NCBI RefSeq assembly: GCF_022809125.1 | Contig: NZ_JALGBI010000001.1 | Location: forward strand, 1,860,001 to 1,924,000 | Source of the DNA: Variovorax terrae | Lineage (GTDB): Bacteria > Pseudomonadota > Gammaproteobacteria > Burkholderiales > Burkholderiaceae_C | Direction: 5' to 3' | DNA length: 64,000 nt | Shown here: one piece after another, positions 17,388 to 25,996 of the stretch | How positions within the stretch are numbered: position 1 is the first letter of the stretch | How the letters are laid out: every line of letters begins with the position of its first letter | Notes under the pieces: model-generated | The model's input: the letters and a program-made list of their open reading frames with translations, nothing else | Databases searched by the model: none | Told to the model about the DNA's origin: nothing | Translations under genes and position numbers: made by a program

Positions 17388-18377
17388 ATGCATTCCATGA
17401 CCCGGTCATTCAGCCGACGCACGGCCCTCGTTTTCCTGCTGGCCGCTGCCGCCACGGGGGCAGCGCTGGCCCAGGCGCCCTACCCGGCCAAGCCCATCAA
17501 GCTGGTCGTGCCGTTCCCCCCCGGAGGCGGCACCGACCTGCTGGCGCGCACGGTGGCGCAGAAGCTCTCCGACACGCTCAAATGGACCATCGTCATCGAC
17601 AACCGCCCTGGCGCGGGCGGCAACATCGGCGTCGATGCCGTGGCCAAGGCCGCCCCCGATGGCTACACACTCGTGATGGGGCAGACCAGCAATCTCGCGG
17701 TCAACCCGACGCTCTACCCCAAGCTGCCCTATGACCCGCTGAAAGATCTGGTGCCGGTGGCGCTGGTGGCTTCCTCGCCGATTGCCATCGTGGTGCCCAT
17801 GCAGTCACCCTACAAGACGTTTGCCGATATCGTGGCTGCCGCCAAGGCTCGGCCGGATGCGCTGACGCTCGGCTTCTCCGGCAACGGCACGGTGGCGCAC
17901 CTGGCGGGCGAGCAAGTCAAGAAGGCCGCCGGCATCCAGATGCAGAACGTGCCCTACAAGGGCGCGGCCCAGGCCATGACCGACGTAATGAGCGGCCAGG
18001 TCGGCATCTACATGTCTTCGGTGCCCACGCTGCTGGGCCATGTGAACAACGGCAAGCTGCGCGCCATTGCCGTTACCTCGCTGCGGCGCTCGAGCGAGCT
18101 GCCGCAGGCGCCCACGCTGGCGGAGTCGGGTTACCCGGGCTTCGATGCCTCCACCTGGTTCGGCATCCTGGCCCCCGCCGGCACGCCCGCGGCCATCGTG
18201 CAGACGCTCAATGCCGAGATCAACAAGGTGCTCAAACAGTCCGACGTGGCTGCCAAGCTCAAGTCGGAGGGCGGCGATGTACTGGGCGGCACGTCCGAGC
18301 AGTTTGCGGCTCTGCTCAAGACCGACATCGTGCGCTGGGGGCAGATCGTGCGCGATTCGGGCGCGCGCATCGACTAA
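17388..18377 (+). CDS. Bug family (TctC-type) periplasmic solute-binding protein 2
   Basis: 329 residues. A Sec/Tat-like leader (TRSFSRRTALVFLLAAAATGAALAQ) is followed by YPAKPIKLVVPFPPGGGTDLLAR, the classic Bug N-terminal motif, and DNRPGAGGNIG. The protein binds a carboxylate in the periplasm. GGAG lies 7 nt before ATG 17388. It is first in the plus-strand run Bug-RraA-dehydrogenase, so the bound ligand is probably related to the substrates of those enzymes. No transporter membrane subunits are in the window. Confidence 0.88.
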   Translation: MHSMTRSFSRRTALVFLLAAAATGAALAQAPYPAKPIKLVVPFPPGGGTDLLARTVAQKLSDTLKWTIVIDNRPGAGGNIGVDAVAKAAPDGYTLVMGQTSNLAVNPTLYPKLPYDPLKDLVPVALVASSPIAIVVPMQSPYKTFADIVAAAKARPDALTLGFSGNGTVAHLAGEQVKKAAGIQMQNVPYKGAAQAMTDVMSGQVGIYMSSVPTLLGHVNNGKLRAIAVTSLRRSSELPQAPTLAESGYPGFDASTWFGILAPAGTPAAIVQTLNAEINKVLKQSDVAAKLKSEGGDVLGGTSEQFAALLKTDIVRWGQIVRDSGARID

Positions 18378-18558
18378 TCCTCAGGCTACGCACTTCGTGT
18401 CTTCGCCAACCTCTTTGCAAGGGGCAATACCTGCCGCCGTGCCGTTCTCGGCTGGCACAGGGCGACCACTAGCGATGCTGCCAGCCGATGCCTTTGACTG
18501 CCACATACGAGTGACGTCGCACGTGCCTTCCGCCACCCCCTCTTCGTAACCCACCTCC

Positions 18559-19257
18559 ATGACACACGCCATGAGCACCCTCCCCGACATCATCCGTGAC
18601 ATCGAACGCGTTTCCCCCGACGTCGTCGCCAAGGCCCGCACCTTCCAGGCCGCCATCCTCGCCGACGTGGCCGGCCGCCGCGGCACCATGCACGCCCGCG
18701 TGGCGCCGGTGCACCATGGCATGCAGCTGGCCGGCCCCGCCTTCACCGTGGAAGTGCGCCCCGGTGACAACCTGATGATCCACGCCGCCATCGCGCTGGC
18801 CCGCCCCGGCGACGTGATCGTCGTGGACGGCAAGGGCGACCAGACCGCCGCGCTGATGGGCACGCTGATGCTCAGCGCCTGCAAGAAGCTGGGCATCGCT
18901 GGCGTGGTGGTCGACGGCGCGATCCGGGACCGGCTGGAGCTGCTGGATCTGGGCTTCCCGGTGTTCAGCGCCGGCTTCAACCCGGCTGGCCCGACCAAGC
19001 TCGTGCCCGGCCGCATCAACCACCCGATCTCGGCTGGCGGCACCGTGGTGAACCCGGGCGACTTGATCGTGGCCGACGCCGACGGCGTGGTGGTGATCGA
19101 GCGCGAGAAAGCCCCCGCCATGCTGGCGCTGGCCGACAAGAAGGTGGATGACGAGGCCGCCCGCCTGGACGCCATCGCGCGCGGCGACACCGCCTCCAAG
19201 TGGCTGCCCGCCGCCCTGCGCGCGGCCGGCGTGCTGAAGGAAGGCGAGGAACTGTGA
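18559..19257 (+). CDS. RraA-like / 4-hydroxy-4-methyl-2-oxoglutarate aldolase family protein
   Basis: 232 residues with RraA-fold motifs: GPAFTVEVRPGDNLMIHAAI, KLGIAGVVVDGAIRD and GDLIVADADGVVVI. The DG-x-IRD segment carries the Arg and Asp that bind pyruvate and divalent metal in HMG/CHA aldolases and oxaloacetate decarboxylases, so an aldolase is more likely than the RNase E inhibitor. Its stop overlaps the start of the dehydrogenase (GTGA), showing coupling. It likely cleaves or decarboxylates a 2-oxo acid made by the neighbouring enzymes. The 181 bp upstream hold no gene that I recognise. Confidence 0.82.
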   Translation: MTHAMSTLPDIIRDIERVSPDVVAKARTFQAAILADVAGRRGTMHARVAPVHHGMQLAGPAFTVEVRPGDNLMIHAAIALARPGDVIVVDGKGDQTAALMGTLMLSACKKLGIAGVVVDGAIRDRLELLDLGFPVFSAGFNPAGPTKLVPGRINHPISAGGTVVNPGDLIVADADGVVVIEREKAPAMLALADKKVDDEAARLDAIARGDTASKWLPAALRAAGVLKEGEEL

Positions 19258-20186
19258 GCAGCATCGTCGTCACGGGCGCCGACCTGGCGCAGCAGGCGCT
19301 GGACCTGCTCAAGGACTACGAGATCGTCTACGCCGGCAAGACGCCGACCGAAGCCGACCTGGTGGCGCTGTGCGGCGCGCACGACCCGGTGGCCATGATC
19401 GTGCGCTACGGCAAAGTCGGCGCCGCGGTGATGGACGCCGCGCCCTCGCTCAAGGTCATCTCCAAGCACGGCAGCGGCACCGACACTATCGACAAGGCAG
19501 CAGCCCAGGCGCGCGACATCGAGGTAGTGGCCGCCGTCGGCGCCAACGCCGCGGCCGTGGCCGAGCAGGCGCTGGCGCTGCTGCTGGCCTGCGCCAAGTC
19601 GGTCGTTCCGCTGGACGCGCGCATGCACGCCGGCCACTGGGACAAGGCCACGCACAAGAGCCTGGAGTTGGGCGGCCGCACCATCGGCCTGGTGGGCCTG
19701 GGCGCCATCGGCCTGCGCTTTGCGCGCATGGCCGACGCCCTGGGCATGCGCGTGATCGGCTTCGACCCGTTCGCGAAAGACCTGCCGGCCTACGTGAAGA
19801 GCGTGGACCTGGAGACGGTCTGGCGCGAGTCCGACGCGATCTCGCTGCACTGCCCGCTGACCGACGACAACCGCGGCATGCTCAACGCCAACACGCTGGG
19901 CTGGTGCAAGCGCGGCGTGATCGTGGTCAACACCGCGCGCGGCGGCCTCGTCGACGAGGCCGCGCTGCTGGCGGCCGTGCGCTCGGGCCAGGTCATGGCC
20001 GCCGGCTTGGACAGCTTCGCGGTGGAACCGATGACGGCCGGCCACCCGTTCCAGGGCCAGGAGCGCATCGTGCTGAGCCCGCATATCGGCGGCGTCACCA
20101 GCGACGCCTACGTCAACATGGGCGTGGGCGCCGCGAAGAACCTGCTGGCGGTGCTGGCATGTCAGCCGGCCTTGGCCAACACCTGA
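19254..20186 (+). CDS. D-isomer-specific 2-hydroxyacid dehydrogenase
   Basis: 310 residues. The NAD-binding core shows GLVGLGAIGLRFARMADALGM, an Arg in VNTARGGLVDE, and the catalytic His in LSPHIGG. It belongs to the D-lactate/phosphoglycerate dehydrogenase superfamily and interconverts a 2-hydroxy acid and a 2-oxo acid. GTG at 19254 is preferred: it overlaps the RraA stop and immediately precedes the first beta strand (SSIVVTGADLA). The partner aldolase suggests that a branched or dicarboxylic hydroxy acid is handled; the specific substrate is unknown. Confidence 0.85.
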   Translation: MSSIVVTGADLAQQALDLLKDYEIVYAGKTPTEADLVALCGAHDPVAMIVRYGKVGAAVMDAAPSLKVISKHGSGTDTIDKAAAQARDIEVVAAVGANAAAVAEQALALLLACAKSVVPLDARMHAGHWDKATHKSLELGGRTIGLVGLGAIGLRFARMADALGMRVIGFDPFAKDLPAYVKSVDLETVWRESDAISLHCPLTDDNRGMLNANTLGWCKRGVIVVNTARGGLVDEAALLAAVRSGQVMAAGLDSFAVEPMTAGHPFQGQERIVLSPHIGGVTSDAYVNMGVGAAKNLLAVLACQPALANT

Positions 20187-20271
20187 ATGCAAAGCTGGTC
20201 AGGGCCCTGGCCACTGTGGGCAAAAAAATGCGCACAATCCCGAAAAATCAGGCGGCGTAGCTCACCATGAT

Positions 20272-20288
20272 TGCTATATTTTCGATAG
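20272..20288. repeat. Dispersed mini-repeat, copy 4 (hairpin part only)
   Basis: TGCTAT-ATTTTCG-ATAGCA is the hairpin of the dispersed family without the CCTGGAC block. It lies beside the tRNA-Lys terminator. Confidence 0.5.
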
Positions 20289-20300
20289 CAAAAAACAAAA

Positions 20301-20321
20301 GCCCTGCAATGATTGCAGGGC
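20301..20321 (-). terminator. Rho-independent terminator downstream of tRNA-Lys
   Basis: GCCCTGCAA-TGA-TTGCAGGGC is a perfect 9-bp stem. On the minus strand it is followed by TTTTGTTTTTT. It would end the minus-strand transcript from tRNA-Lys and perhaps the convergent dehydrogenase transcript. Confidence 0.8.
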
Positions 20322-20331
20322 CTCGTGTTTT

Positions 20332-20407
20332 TGGTAGGACGTACAAGATTCGAACTTGTGACCAACGGATTAAAAGTCCGCTGCTCTACCAACTGAGCTA
20401 ACGTCCC
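20332..20407 (-). tRNA. tRNA-Lys (anticodon UUU)
   Basis: The minus strand folds as a 76-nt tRNA with encoded CCA. The acceptor stem is GGGACGT/ACGTCCT (one G-U pair). The D-arm has AGCTCAGTTGGTAGAGC, the anticodon loop is CTTTTAA (anticodon TTT), and the T-arm has GTTCGAATC. It lies about 50 bp downstream of tcdA in the same direction. Confidence 0.97.
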
Positions 20408-20458
20408 GTTTTGCTCCACCCACCGGGTGGCTGCAAAGCCTATGATTATAACGTGGAT

Positions 20459-21256
20459 TTACTCGCTGTTCGCCCGTCTGGACAGCTGATCCAGAACCCA
20501 GCCCGCCGCGCATTGGCCGAAGGTGGCCGTGACGCTGACCACCGAGCCATAGCCGTGGCAATTCAGCGAGCCGTCGCCCTCCACGGCACACGAGGCGTCA
20601 GGCGGCGCTACCGCTTCGCGGCTGAAGACGCAGGCGACTCCGATCTTCTTGCCTTCACGCGGCGCGCCATGCTCCTTGCGCAAGCGGTAGCGCAACTGCG
20701 CCAGCAGCGGGTCGTGCGTGGTCTCGGCGAGATCCCCGACATCCACGCGGTGCGCGAGCCGTTTGCCGCCCGCCGCACCGGCGGTCACGAACAGGGTTCC
20801 ACTCTGCCGCGCCCACACGGCCATGGCGGTCTTGGCCTTGACCTGGTCGCAGGCGTCGATCACGGCATCCACCCCTGCTGGCAACAACCGGGGCCAGTTG
20901 CCGGGCTCAACGAACTCTTCGATGCAAATGACTTCACACGCCGGGTTGATCTGGGCAATGCGCTCGCGCATTGCCTGCACCTTCGCCTGCCCCACCGTCG
21001 TGTCCAGCGCCTGAATCTGCCGGTTGATGTTCGACTCGGCGACATGGTCGAGATCGATCAGTGTCAGCCGCCCTACCCCGCTGCGTGCCAGCGCCTCAGC
21101 CGCCCAGGAGCCAACGCCGCCGAGGCCGACGATAGCGACATGCGCCTGGCGGATGCGCGCCGCCCCCGCCACCCCGTACAAGCGCTCCAGGCCGCTGAAA
21201 CGGCGTGCAAGGTCCGGGGCCAAAGCGGCCTCAATGACGCTCGTCACGGCGCTCAT
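20459..21256 (-). CDS. tcdA: tRNA threonylcarbamoyladenosine dehydratase
   Basis: 265 residues of the ThiF/E1 superfamily (YgdL/CsdL). RRFSGLERLYG is the TcdA N-terminal signature. Also present are the ATP-binding GLGGVGSWAAEALARSGVG and LIDLDHVAESNINRQI, and a Cys-rich later half. It cyclises t6A37 to ct6A in tRNAs reading ANN codons. It begins 2 bp after yeeE and precedes tRNA-Lys(UUU), itself a t6A-bearing tRNA. ATG 21256 is chosen because it gives the standard family N-terminus. Confidence 0.9.
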   Translation of the reverse strand: MSAVTSVIEAALAPDLARRFSGLERLYGVAGAARIRQAHVAIVGLGGVGSWAAEALARSGVGRLTLIDLDHVAESNINRQIQALDTTVGQAKVQAMRERIAQINPACEVICIEEFVEPGNWPRLLPAGVDAVIDACDQVKAKTAMAVWARQSGTLFVTAGAAGGKRLAHRVDVGDLAETTHDPLLAQLRYRLRKEHGAPREGKKIGVACVFSREAVAPPDASCAVEGDGSLNCHGYGSVVSVTATFGQCAAGWVLDQLSRRANSE

Positions 21257-21258
21257 GC

Positions 21259-22380
21259 TCAGGCCATTCGGTCCAGGCGCCAGACCTGGTATTTGAAGGC
21301 GGCAACCGCCCCCGCCAGAATGGCCGCCACGGCCACGAAACTGGTGGCACTGAGCGTGGAAATGCCGCTCAGCCCCTGGCCGATCGTGCAGCCCATGGCG
21401 GTGACGCCGCCCACGCCCATGAGCACCGCGCCGGCCAGGTGGTTGGCCACGTCTTCGGTGCTGCCAAACCCCTCCCAGCGGAAGGTGCGCGTGGCGATGG
21501 CGCAGAGCGCCGAGCCCGCGATCACGCCGAACACCGAAACGATGCCGAGCGTGAGCACCTTGCTTTTGTCGCTGAAGAACATGAGCCAGTCCAGCGTGTA
21601 GGCCACGGGCGAGACGAAGCTCAGGGCTTCGGCGCGCCCGGAGTTGGTGGCGAGAAAGGCTTCCTGCAGGGTCTCGGGGTGCTCGGCCACATAGCCCAGG
21701 TGTCCGCTGACCCACCACATGGCCGCCACCACCGCGCCGATGCCTAGGCCCGCCAGCAGGTTGTTCGGCAGTTCGCCGGAACGCCGGAAGCCCACGAAGG
21801 CCCACGCCATCAGGCCGCCGCCGAGCACCAGTGCCCAAAGCAGCCCCGCGATCGAGGTTCTGATGCCAAAAGCGGCCGATGTCCAGGCGGGTAGGTTCGC
21901 TCCCGCTACAAAATCAATAGCAACCCGGTCGACCGTGGCCACCCGGATCACGGCCGTGACGCCCTTGAGCGTGGCGAACGCAGCCACGCCCATGACGACA
22001 AACACCACCAGCGACTTGAGGCTGCCGCCGCCGATGCGCACCAGCGTCTTGCTGCCGCAGCCCGAGGCCAGCACCATGCCGAAGCCGAACATCAATCCGC
22101 CCACCGCAGCCGACAGCCAGATCCATCGGTTCGAGGCGTAGAGGGTCTTGGCTGGATCGATCAGGCCGGCGAAGGCCAGCGCCGCGAAGCCGATCATGGC
22201 CACGCCGATGGCCATGCCCCACTGGCGCATGCGGGTCCAGTCGCCCATGTTGACCACGTCGCTGACGGCCCCCATGGTGCAGAAGTGCGTGCGCTGGGCG
22301 ATCGCGCCAAACACCACGGACAGGAAGAAAGCGGCCCACAGCACCTGGGTGGTGAGCGAAGACAAATCAGAGGATTGCAT
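21259..22380 (-). CDS. YeeE/YedE (TsuA-like) sulfur-compound transporter
   Basis: A 373-residue polytopic inner-membrane protein with about 9-10 helices. Three Cys motifs define the family: RTHFCTMG near the N-terminus, SGCGSKTL in the middle and GCTIGQGLSG near the C-terminus; these pass thiosulfate or related sulfur through the membrane in TsuA. A dispersed mini-repeat (21857-21923) encodes VAIDFVAGANLPAWTSAAFG in frame, probably in a periplasmic or cytoplasmic loop. It lies between cpoB and tcdA, all on the minus strand. Confidence 0.85.
   Translation of the reverse strand: MQSSDLSSLTTQVLWAAFFLSVVFGAIAQRTHFCTMGAVSDVVNMGDWTRMRQWGMAIGVAMIGFAALAFAGLIDPAKTLYASNRWIWLSAAVGGLMFGFGMVLASGCGSKTLVRIGGGSLKSLVVFVVMGVAAFATLKGVTAVIRVATVDRVAIDFVAGANLPAWTSAAFGIRTSIAGLLWALVLGGGLMAWAFVGFRRSGELPNNLLAGLGIGAVVAAMWWVSGHLGYVAEHPETLQEAFLATNSGRAEALSFVSPVAYTLDWLMFFSDKSKVLTLGIVSVFGVIAGSALCAIATRTFRWEGFGSTEDVANHLAGAVLMGVGGVTAMGCTIGQGLSGISTLSATSFVAVAAILAGAVAAFKYQVWRLDRMA
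21857..21923 (-). repeat. Dispersed GCTAT-hairpin mini-repeat, copy 5 (inside yeeE)
   Basis: Minus strand: GCTATTGATTTTGTAGC hairpin, a CGGGAGCGAACC spacer, CCCGCCTGGACATCGGCC and CTTTTGGCATCAGAACC. It is nearly the same as copy 6 at 31100 and is read in frame by the transporter gene. Confidence 0.65.
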
Positions 22381-22421
22381 CCCCTGATTTTAGATGCCTG
22401 CTCACAGCCTCTTAGGCTCCG

Positions 22422-23216
22422 CTACTTGAGGCGGGTCAGCCGGTCCTTGGCCGCTTGTGCGGCCTCCGACTGCGGGTAGGCCTTGACCAGGTCTTCCAGC
22501 GTCTTGCGGGCCGAGCGGCTGTCCTTGAGCTCGATCTGGCAGTTGGCAATGGACAGCGCGGCATCCGGTGCACGTGCGTGATCGGGCGCCTGGGCGAGCA
22601 ACGAGCGGAAATTGGCGATGGCTTCCTTGTAGTCGCGCGTGGCGTACTGCGCATTGCCCAGCCAGAACAGCGCGGACGGCCCGTAGCCGCTTTGCGGGTA
22701 GCGCTTCACGAAGTCCACGAAGGCCGTCTGGGCCGCAGGGAAGTCGCCCTTGCGAAAGACCGCCAGCGCCGCTTCGAAATCCCGCTTCTCCGCCGGGTCC
22801 GCGGTGAACTCCCGGCCATCCACCGCCACCTTGGTCGGTTCGAATTTGCGCAGGCGATCGTCCACCCCTTGCGCGATGTCCTTCTGGCGGCGCTGCAATT
22901 CGGAAACGTCGCGCGCCAGCTGCTCGTTCTGGCCGGTCATCTTCGCCAGGTCGGCGCGCAGGCTTTCGATCTGGCTTTGCAGGTCGACCAGGCTGCGGCG
23001 CATCTGCGCGTTGTCGTCATTGGACTTGCGCAAGTCCTCGCGAGTGGACTCGACGCGCTGGCGCAGGTCCAGGATGGCCTTGCGCGCCTCATCGTCATCG
23101 AACAGCCCCGCATGGGCCGCAGACAGCCAGAGGCAGGCCAGGGACACGAGGGCTGCGCGGCCAAGCCGCGCACGCGACAGGGAAAACCGCTTCACGGTGA
23201 GGCTTAGGCTGGACAT
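22422..23216 (-). CDS. cpoB: Cell division coordinator CpoB (YbgF, Tol-Pal system)
   Basis: 264 residues. A signal peptide (ending about AHAGLFDDD) precedes a long N-terminal trimerisation coiled coil (VESTREDLRKSNDDNAQMRR through QRRQKDIAQG) and C-terminal TPRs (YGPSALFWLGNAQYATRDYKEAIANF). CpoB links PBP1B activity to Tol-driven outer-membrane constriction in the periplasm. Its ATG shares one base with the pal stop. Confidence 0.92.
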   Translation of the reverse strand: MSSLSLTVKRFSLSRARLGRAALVSLACLWLSAAHAGLFDDDEARKAILDLRQRVESTREDLRKSNDDNAQMRRSLVDLQSQIESLRADLAKMTGQNEQLARDVSELQRRQKDIAQGVDDRLRKFEPTKVAVDGREFTADPAEKRDFEAALAVFRKGDFPAAQTAFVDFVKRYPQSGYGPSALFWLGNAQYATRDYKEAIANFRSLLAQAPDHARAPDAALSIANCQIELKDSRSARKTLEDLVKAYPQSEAAQAAKDRLTRLK

Positions 23217-23749
23217 CAGCGGTAGGCGATTTCAGCGCGGCGGTTCTTGGCCATGGCCGCTTCGTCATGGCCTGGCACGGCGGGCTTCTCCTTGCCGAAG
23301 CTGACCGCTTCGACCTGGCTGTCCGTCACCCCCAGCAGGCCGAGCGCGCGCCGGACGGCTTCGGACCGCTTCTGGCCGAGCGCCAGGTTGTACTCGCGGC
23401 CGCCGCGCTCGTCGGTATGGCCTTCAATCACGACCTTGCGGTTCTTGTCGGCCTTGATGAAGCGCGCATGCGCGTCCAGCAGGCTCTGGAATTCGGGCTT
23501 GATGACGTAGCTGTCGTAATCGAAGTAAACGATGCGGGCCACGCCGGCCGGGCCGGCCTTGTCCTCTGTTGACTTGCTCAGATCGACCGGTTCGACGCCG
23601 CTTTTGGTCGTGGCGCTGCCGTCGTTCTGACCGGACATGACCGCATTGCCGGTCTTGTCTTCGACCGGCACGTTGTCCAGCTTGACGCCGGAACTGCAGC
23701 CAGCCATCAAAGCGGTCATGGCAAGCATCAACAAGATTCGTTTCATCAT
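23216..23749 (-). CDS. pal: Peptidoglycan-associated lipoprotein
   Basis: 177 residues. The lipoprotein signal MKRILLMLAMTALMAGC has the lipobox Cys at residue 18. An OmpA-like domain follows (IVYFDYDSYVIKPEFQSLLDAHARF and IEGHTDERGGREYNLALGQKR), with the Asp and Arg that bind meso-DAP. It anchors the outer membrane to peptidoglycan and works with TolB. SD AGGAGATAG lies just upstream. It is 31 bp after tolB. Confidence 0.95.
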   Translation of the reverse strand: MMKRILLMLAMTALMAGCSSGVKLDNVPVEDKTGNAVMSGQNDGSATTKSGVEPVDLSKSTEDKAGPAGVARIVYFDYDSYVIKPEFQSLLDAHARFIKADKNRKVVIEGHTDERGGREYNLALGQKRSEAVRRALGLLGVTDSQVEAVSFGKEKPAVPGHDEAAMAKNRRAEIAYR

Positions 23750-23780
23750 CTATCTCCTGGGAATGACAAGTCTTAAATAG

Positions 23781-25070
23781 TCAGGGTTTCTGGAACGGGC
23801 CCCAGTCGGGTTCGCGGATGTCACCGCCCTGCCCGGCCAGGCGCGCCTTGATCTTTCCGTCCAGCGTGGTGGTCATCAGCGCTTCGCGGCCTTGTTGCTG
23901 GGTGGCATAGACGATGAGCCGGCCGTTGGGAGAGAAGCTCGGGCTTTCATCCGCGGAGGTCTCCGTGATGGCCTGCACGGCACCGCCCGAGAGCTCCATC
24001 ACCTGCAGCTTGAAGGCCCCGTTGACCCGGGAAATGTAGGCCAGCCAGCGTCCATCGGGACTGACGGCCGGCGAAATGTTGTAACTCCCGGTAAAGGTCA
24101 CGCGCTCTGCGGAGCCGCCAGCGGCCGGCATGCGGTAGATCTGCGGCGCGCCGCCGCGGTCGCTCACGAAATAGATGCTCTTGCCATCGGGCGAAAAGGC
24201 CGGCTCGGTGTCGATGCTGGAAGACTGGATCAACCGGCGCGGCTCGCCGCCGTTGGCGTCGATCGTGTAGAGCTGCGAGCCGCCGTCGCGGCTCAGCGTC
24301 ACGGCCAGCGTGCGGCCGTCGGGTGACCAGGCCGGTGCGCTATTGGAGCCGCGGAAATTGGCAATCAGCCGGCGTTTGCCGCTGGCGACGTCGTGCACGT
24401 ACACCACGGGCTTGCGCGACTCGAAGGAGACGTAGGCGAGCTGCGCTCCATTGGGCGACCAGGCCGGCGAGATGATGGGCTCGGGGCTGGTCAGGGCGGT
24501 TTGCGCGTTCTCTCCATCGGCATCGGCCACCCAGAGATTGAAGCGCTGTCCCGCCTTGGTGACGTAGGCAATGCGGGTCGAGAACACGCCCTTCTCGCCC
24601 GTGAGCTTTTCGTAGATGAAGTCTGCGATGCGATGCGCGGCCAGCCGCAGATCGCCTTGCGTCACGGCGTAGCTCTGGCCCCCCAGATCCTGCCCGCGCA
24701 CCACGTCCCAGAGACGAAAGCGCACGTCGAACCGGCCGTCAGCCAGCCGGGCCACGCTGCCGGTGACCAGCGAATCCGCATTCTTCTGGCGCCACAGGGC
24801 CACGTCGGGGCGGGAGGTTTCGTCCAGCCCGCCGACGCCTGCCGTGTCCACCGCGCGAAACTGGCCGCTGCGCTCCAGATCGGCCTGCACGATCGCGCCC
24901 AATTTCTGGGGAGACGACTCATCGCCGCGGAAGGCCGCCACGGCAATCGGCAGTTGGGTCAGCCCCACGCCCGAGACCTCGACCCGGAACTGGCTCCAGG
25001 CGGGCAGGCTCCCTGCCATCAGCAACCCCGCAAGACATGTTCTGCGCCGAATGGAAATATCAGTACCCAT
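23781..25070 (-). CDS. tolB: Tol-Pal system beta-propeller protein TolB
   Basis: 429 residues. Signal peptide (RRRTCLAGLLMAGSLPAWSQ), N-terminal TolB domain, then a six-bladed propeller with repeated SPAWSPNGAQLAYVS, APAWSPDGRTLAVT and EPAFSPDGKSIYFVSDR motifs. It is a periplasmic adaptor between TolA and Pal. tolQRA are not upstream as is usual: a glycosyltransferase gene ends 33 bp before it. Confidence 0.95.
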   Translation of the reverse strand: MGTDISIRRRTCLAGLLMAGSLPAWSQFRVEVSGVGLTQLPIAVAAFRGDESSPQKLGAIVQADLERSGQFRAVDTAGVGGLDETSRPDVALWRQKNADSLVTGSVARLADGRFDVRFRLWDVVRGQDLGGQSYAVTQGDLRLAAHRIADFIYEKLTGEKGVFSTRIAYVTKAGQRFNLWVADADGENAQTALTSPEPIISPAWSPNGAQLAYVSFESRKPVVYVHDVASGKRRLIANFRGSNSAPAWSPDGRTLAVTLSRDGGSQLYTIDANGGEPRRLIQSSSIDTEPAFSPDGKSIYFVSDRGGAPQIYRMPAAGGSAERVTFTGSYNISPAVSPDGRWLAYISRVNGAFKLQVMELSGGAVQAITETSADESPSFSPNGRLIVYATQQQGREALMTTTLDGKIKARLAGQGGDIREPDWGPFQKP

Positions 25071-25103
25071 AACTTGCGTCTATCCTCCAACAAATAGGGT
25101 GTC

Positions 25104-25889
25104 TCAGCGTTTCAGGATGTTTTTCCACTGCTCGGCCCACTGTTCCTCATGGGCCAGCTCGACCGCCTTGGCATAGCGGTAGAACGTGACTTCGAAATAG
25201 GACAGGGCAATGACAAACCCGGGCCATCCATCCAGGAAGCCGCGCTTGAACAGGTAGTGCTTCCAGAACGCCCACAGGGCGTGCGTGAAGGCCTTGCCGT
25301 AGCTCGAACCGGCCTGGCGGCGTTTGGTTGCGCCCAGGGTCGAGTAGCGATTCATCTTGCCGATTACTTCGGCCAGGTCCTTGAACGGCAATTGCCAGAT
25401 GGCGTGCCGAAGATAGCCGACCGTGACACCGTCGGCCAGTTCAAAGCCTTCGTGCACGGGACTCATCTCATAGCGCATGGCTTCTTTCCGGAACAGCTGG
25501 GGCTGGCGGTAATTGGGATACCAGCCCGAGTGACGGATTTCGCGGCCAAGAAAAAAGTTCCGGCGCGGCACGAAAAAAGCGCCATGCTCGGCCCGGGCTG
25601 CGAGGTCCCTGATTTCCTGGCCGACCTCGGGCGTGCAACGCTCGTCCGAGTCCAGGCTGAAGATCCACTCGTGCGTGCAGGCCGCCACGGCATCGTTGCG
25701 CAACGCACCAAAGCCGTTGAAGGGGATCTGGACCACCCGGGCCCCCAGCGATTCGGCGATCCTGGCGGTGTCGTCCGTGCTGTGGGAGTCCGCGACCACG
25801 ACCTCGTCGGCCCAGCTCACACTGCGAATCGCATCGGCGACCTTGGCAGCTTCGTTGTAGGCAATGATATAGGCTGAAATCTGGGGCAC
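25104..25889 (-). CDS. Family 2 glycosyltransferase (WaaE/KdtX-like LPS core)
   Basis: 261 residues, GT-A fold. The N-terminal ISAYIIAYNEAAKVADAIRSV, nucleotide-sugar motif EVVVADSHSTDDT, acceptor metal motif SLDSDERC, and the later R-x-F-x5-HEGF segment resemble the WaaE beta-1,4-glucosyltransferase subgroup acting on heptose of the LPS core. Amphipathic C-terminal helices suggest peripheral membrane attachment. It is divergent from the O-antigen ligase gene and codirectional with tolB. Confidence 0.82.
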   Translation of the reverse strand: MPQISAYIIAYNEAAKVADAIRSVSWADEVVVADSHSTDDTARIAESLGARVVQIPFNGFGALRNDAVAACTHEWIFSLDSDERCTPEVGQEIRDLAARAEHGAFFVPRRNFFLGREIRHSGWYPNYRQPQLFRKEAMRYEMSPVHEGFELADGVTVGYLRHAIWQLPFKDLAEVIGKMNRYSTLGATKRRQAGSSYGKAFTHALWAFWKHYLFKRGFLDGWPGFVIALSYFEVTFYRYAKAVELAHEEQWAEQWKNILKR

Positions 25890-25996
25890 AGGTCACGATC
25901 TCCGAAGCAATCGAGCATAGCAGAGCGCCTACCCCTCGAAGGAGGCGCCGGGCGCAACACGGATAATGCGGGCCTGAATGTTCGCCACCCGTTCCC

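Noticed and set aside
20301..20321. Hairpin considered as part of a riboswitch
   Set aside because: Perfect short GC stem followed by a U-run directly after tRNA-Lys is a simple terminator.
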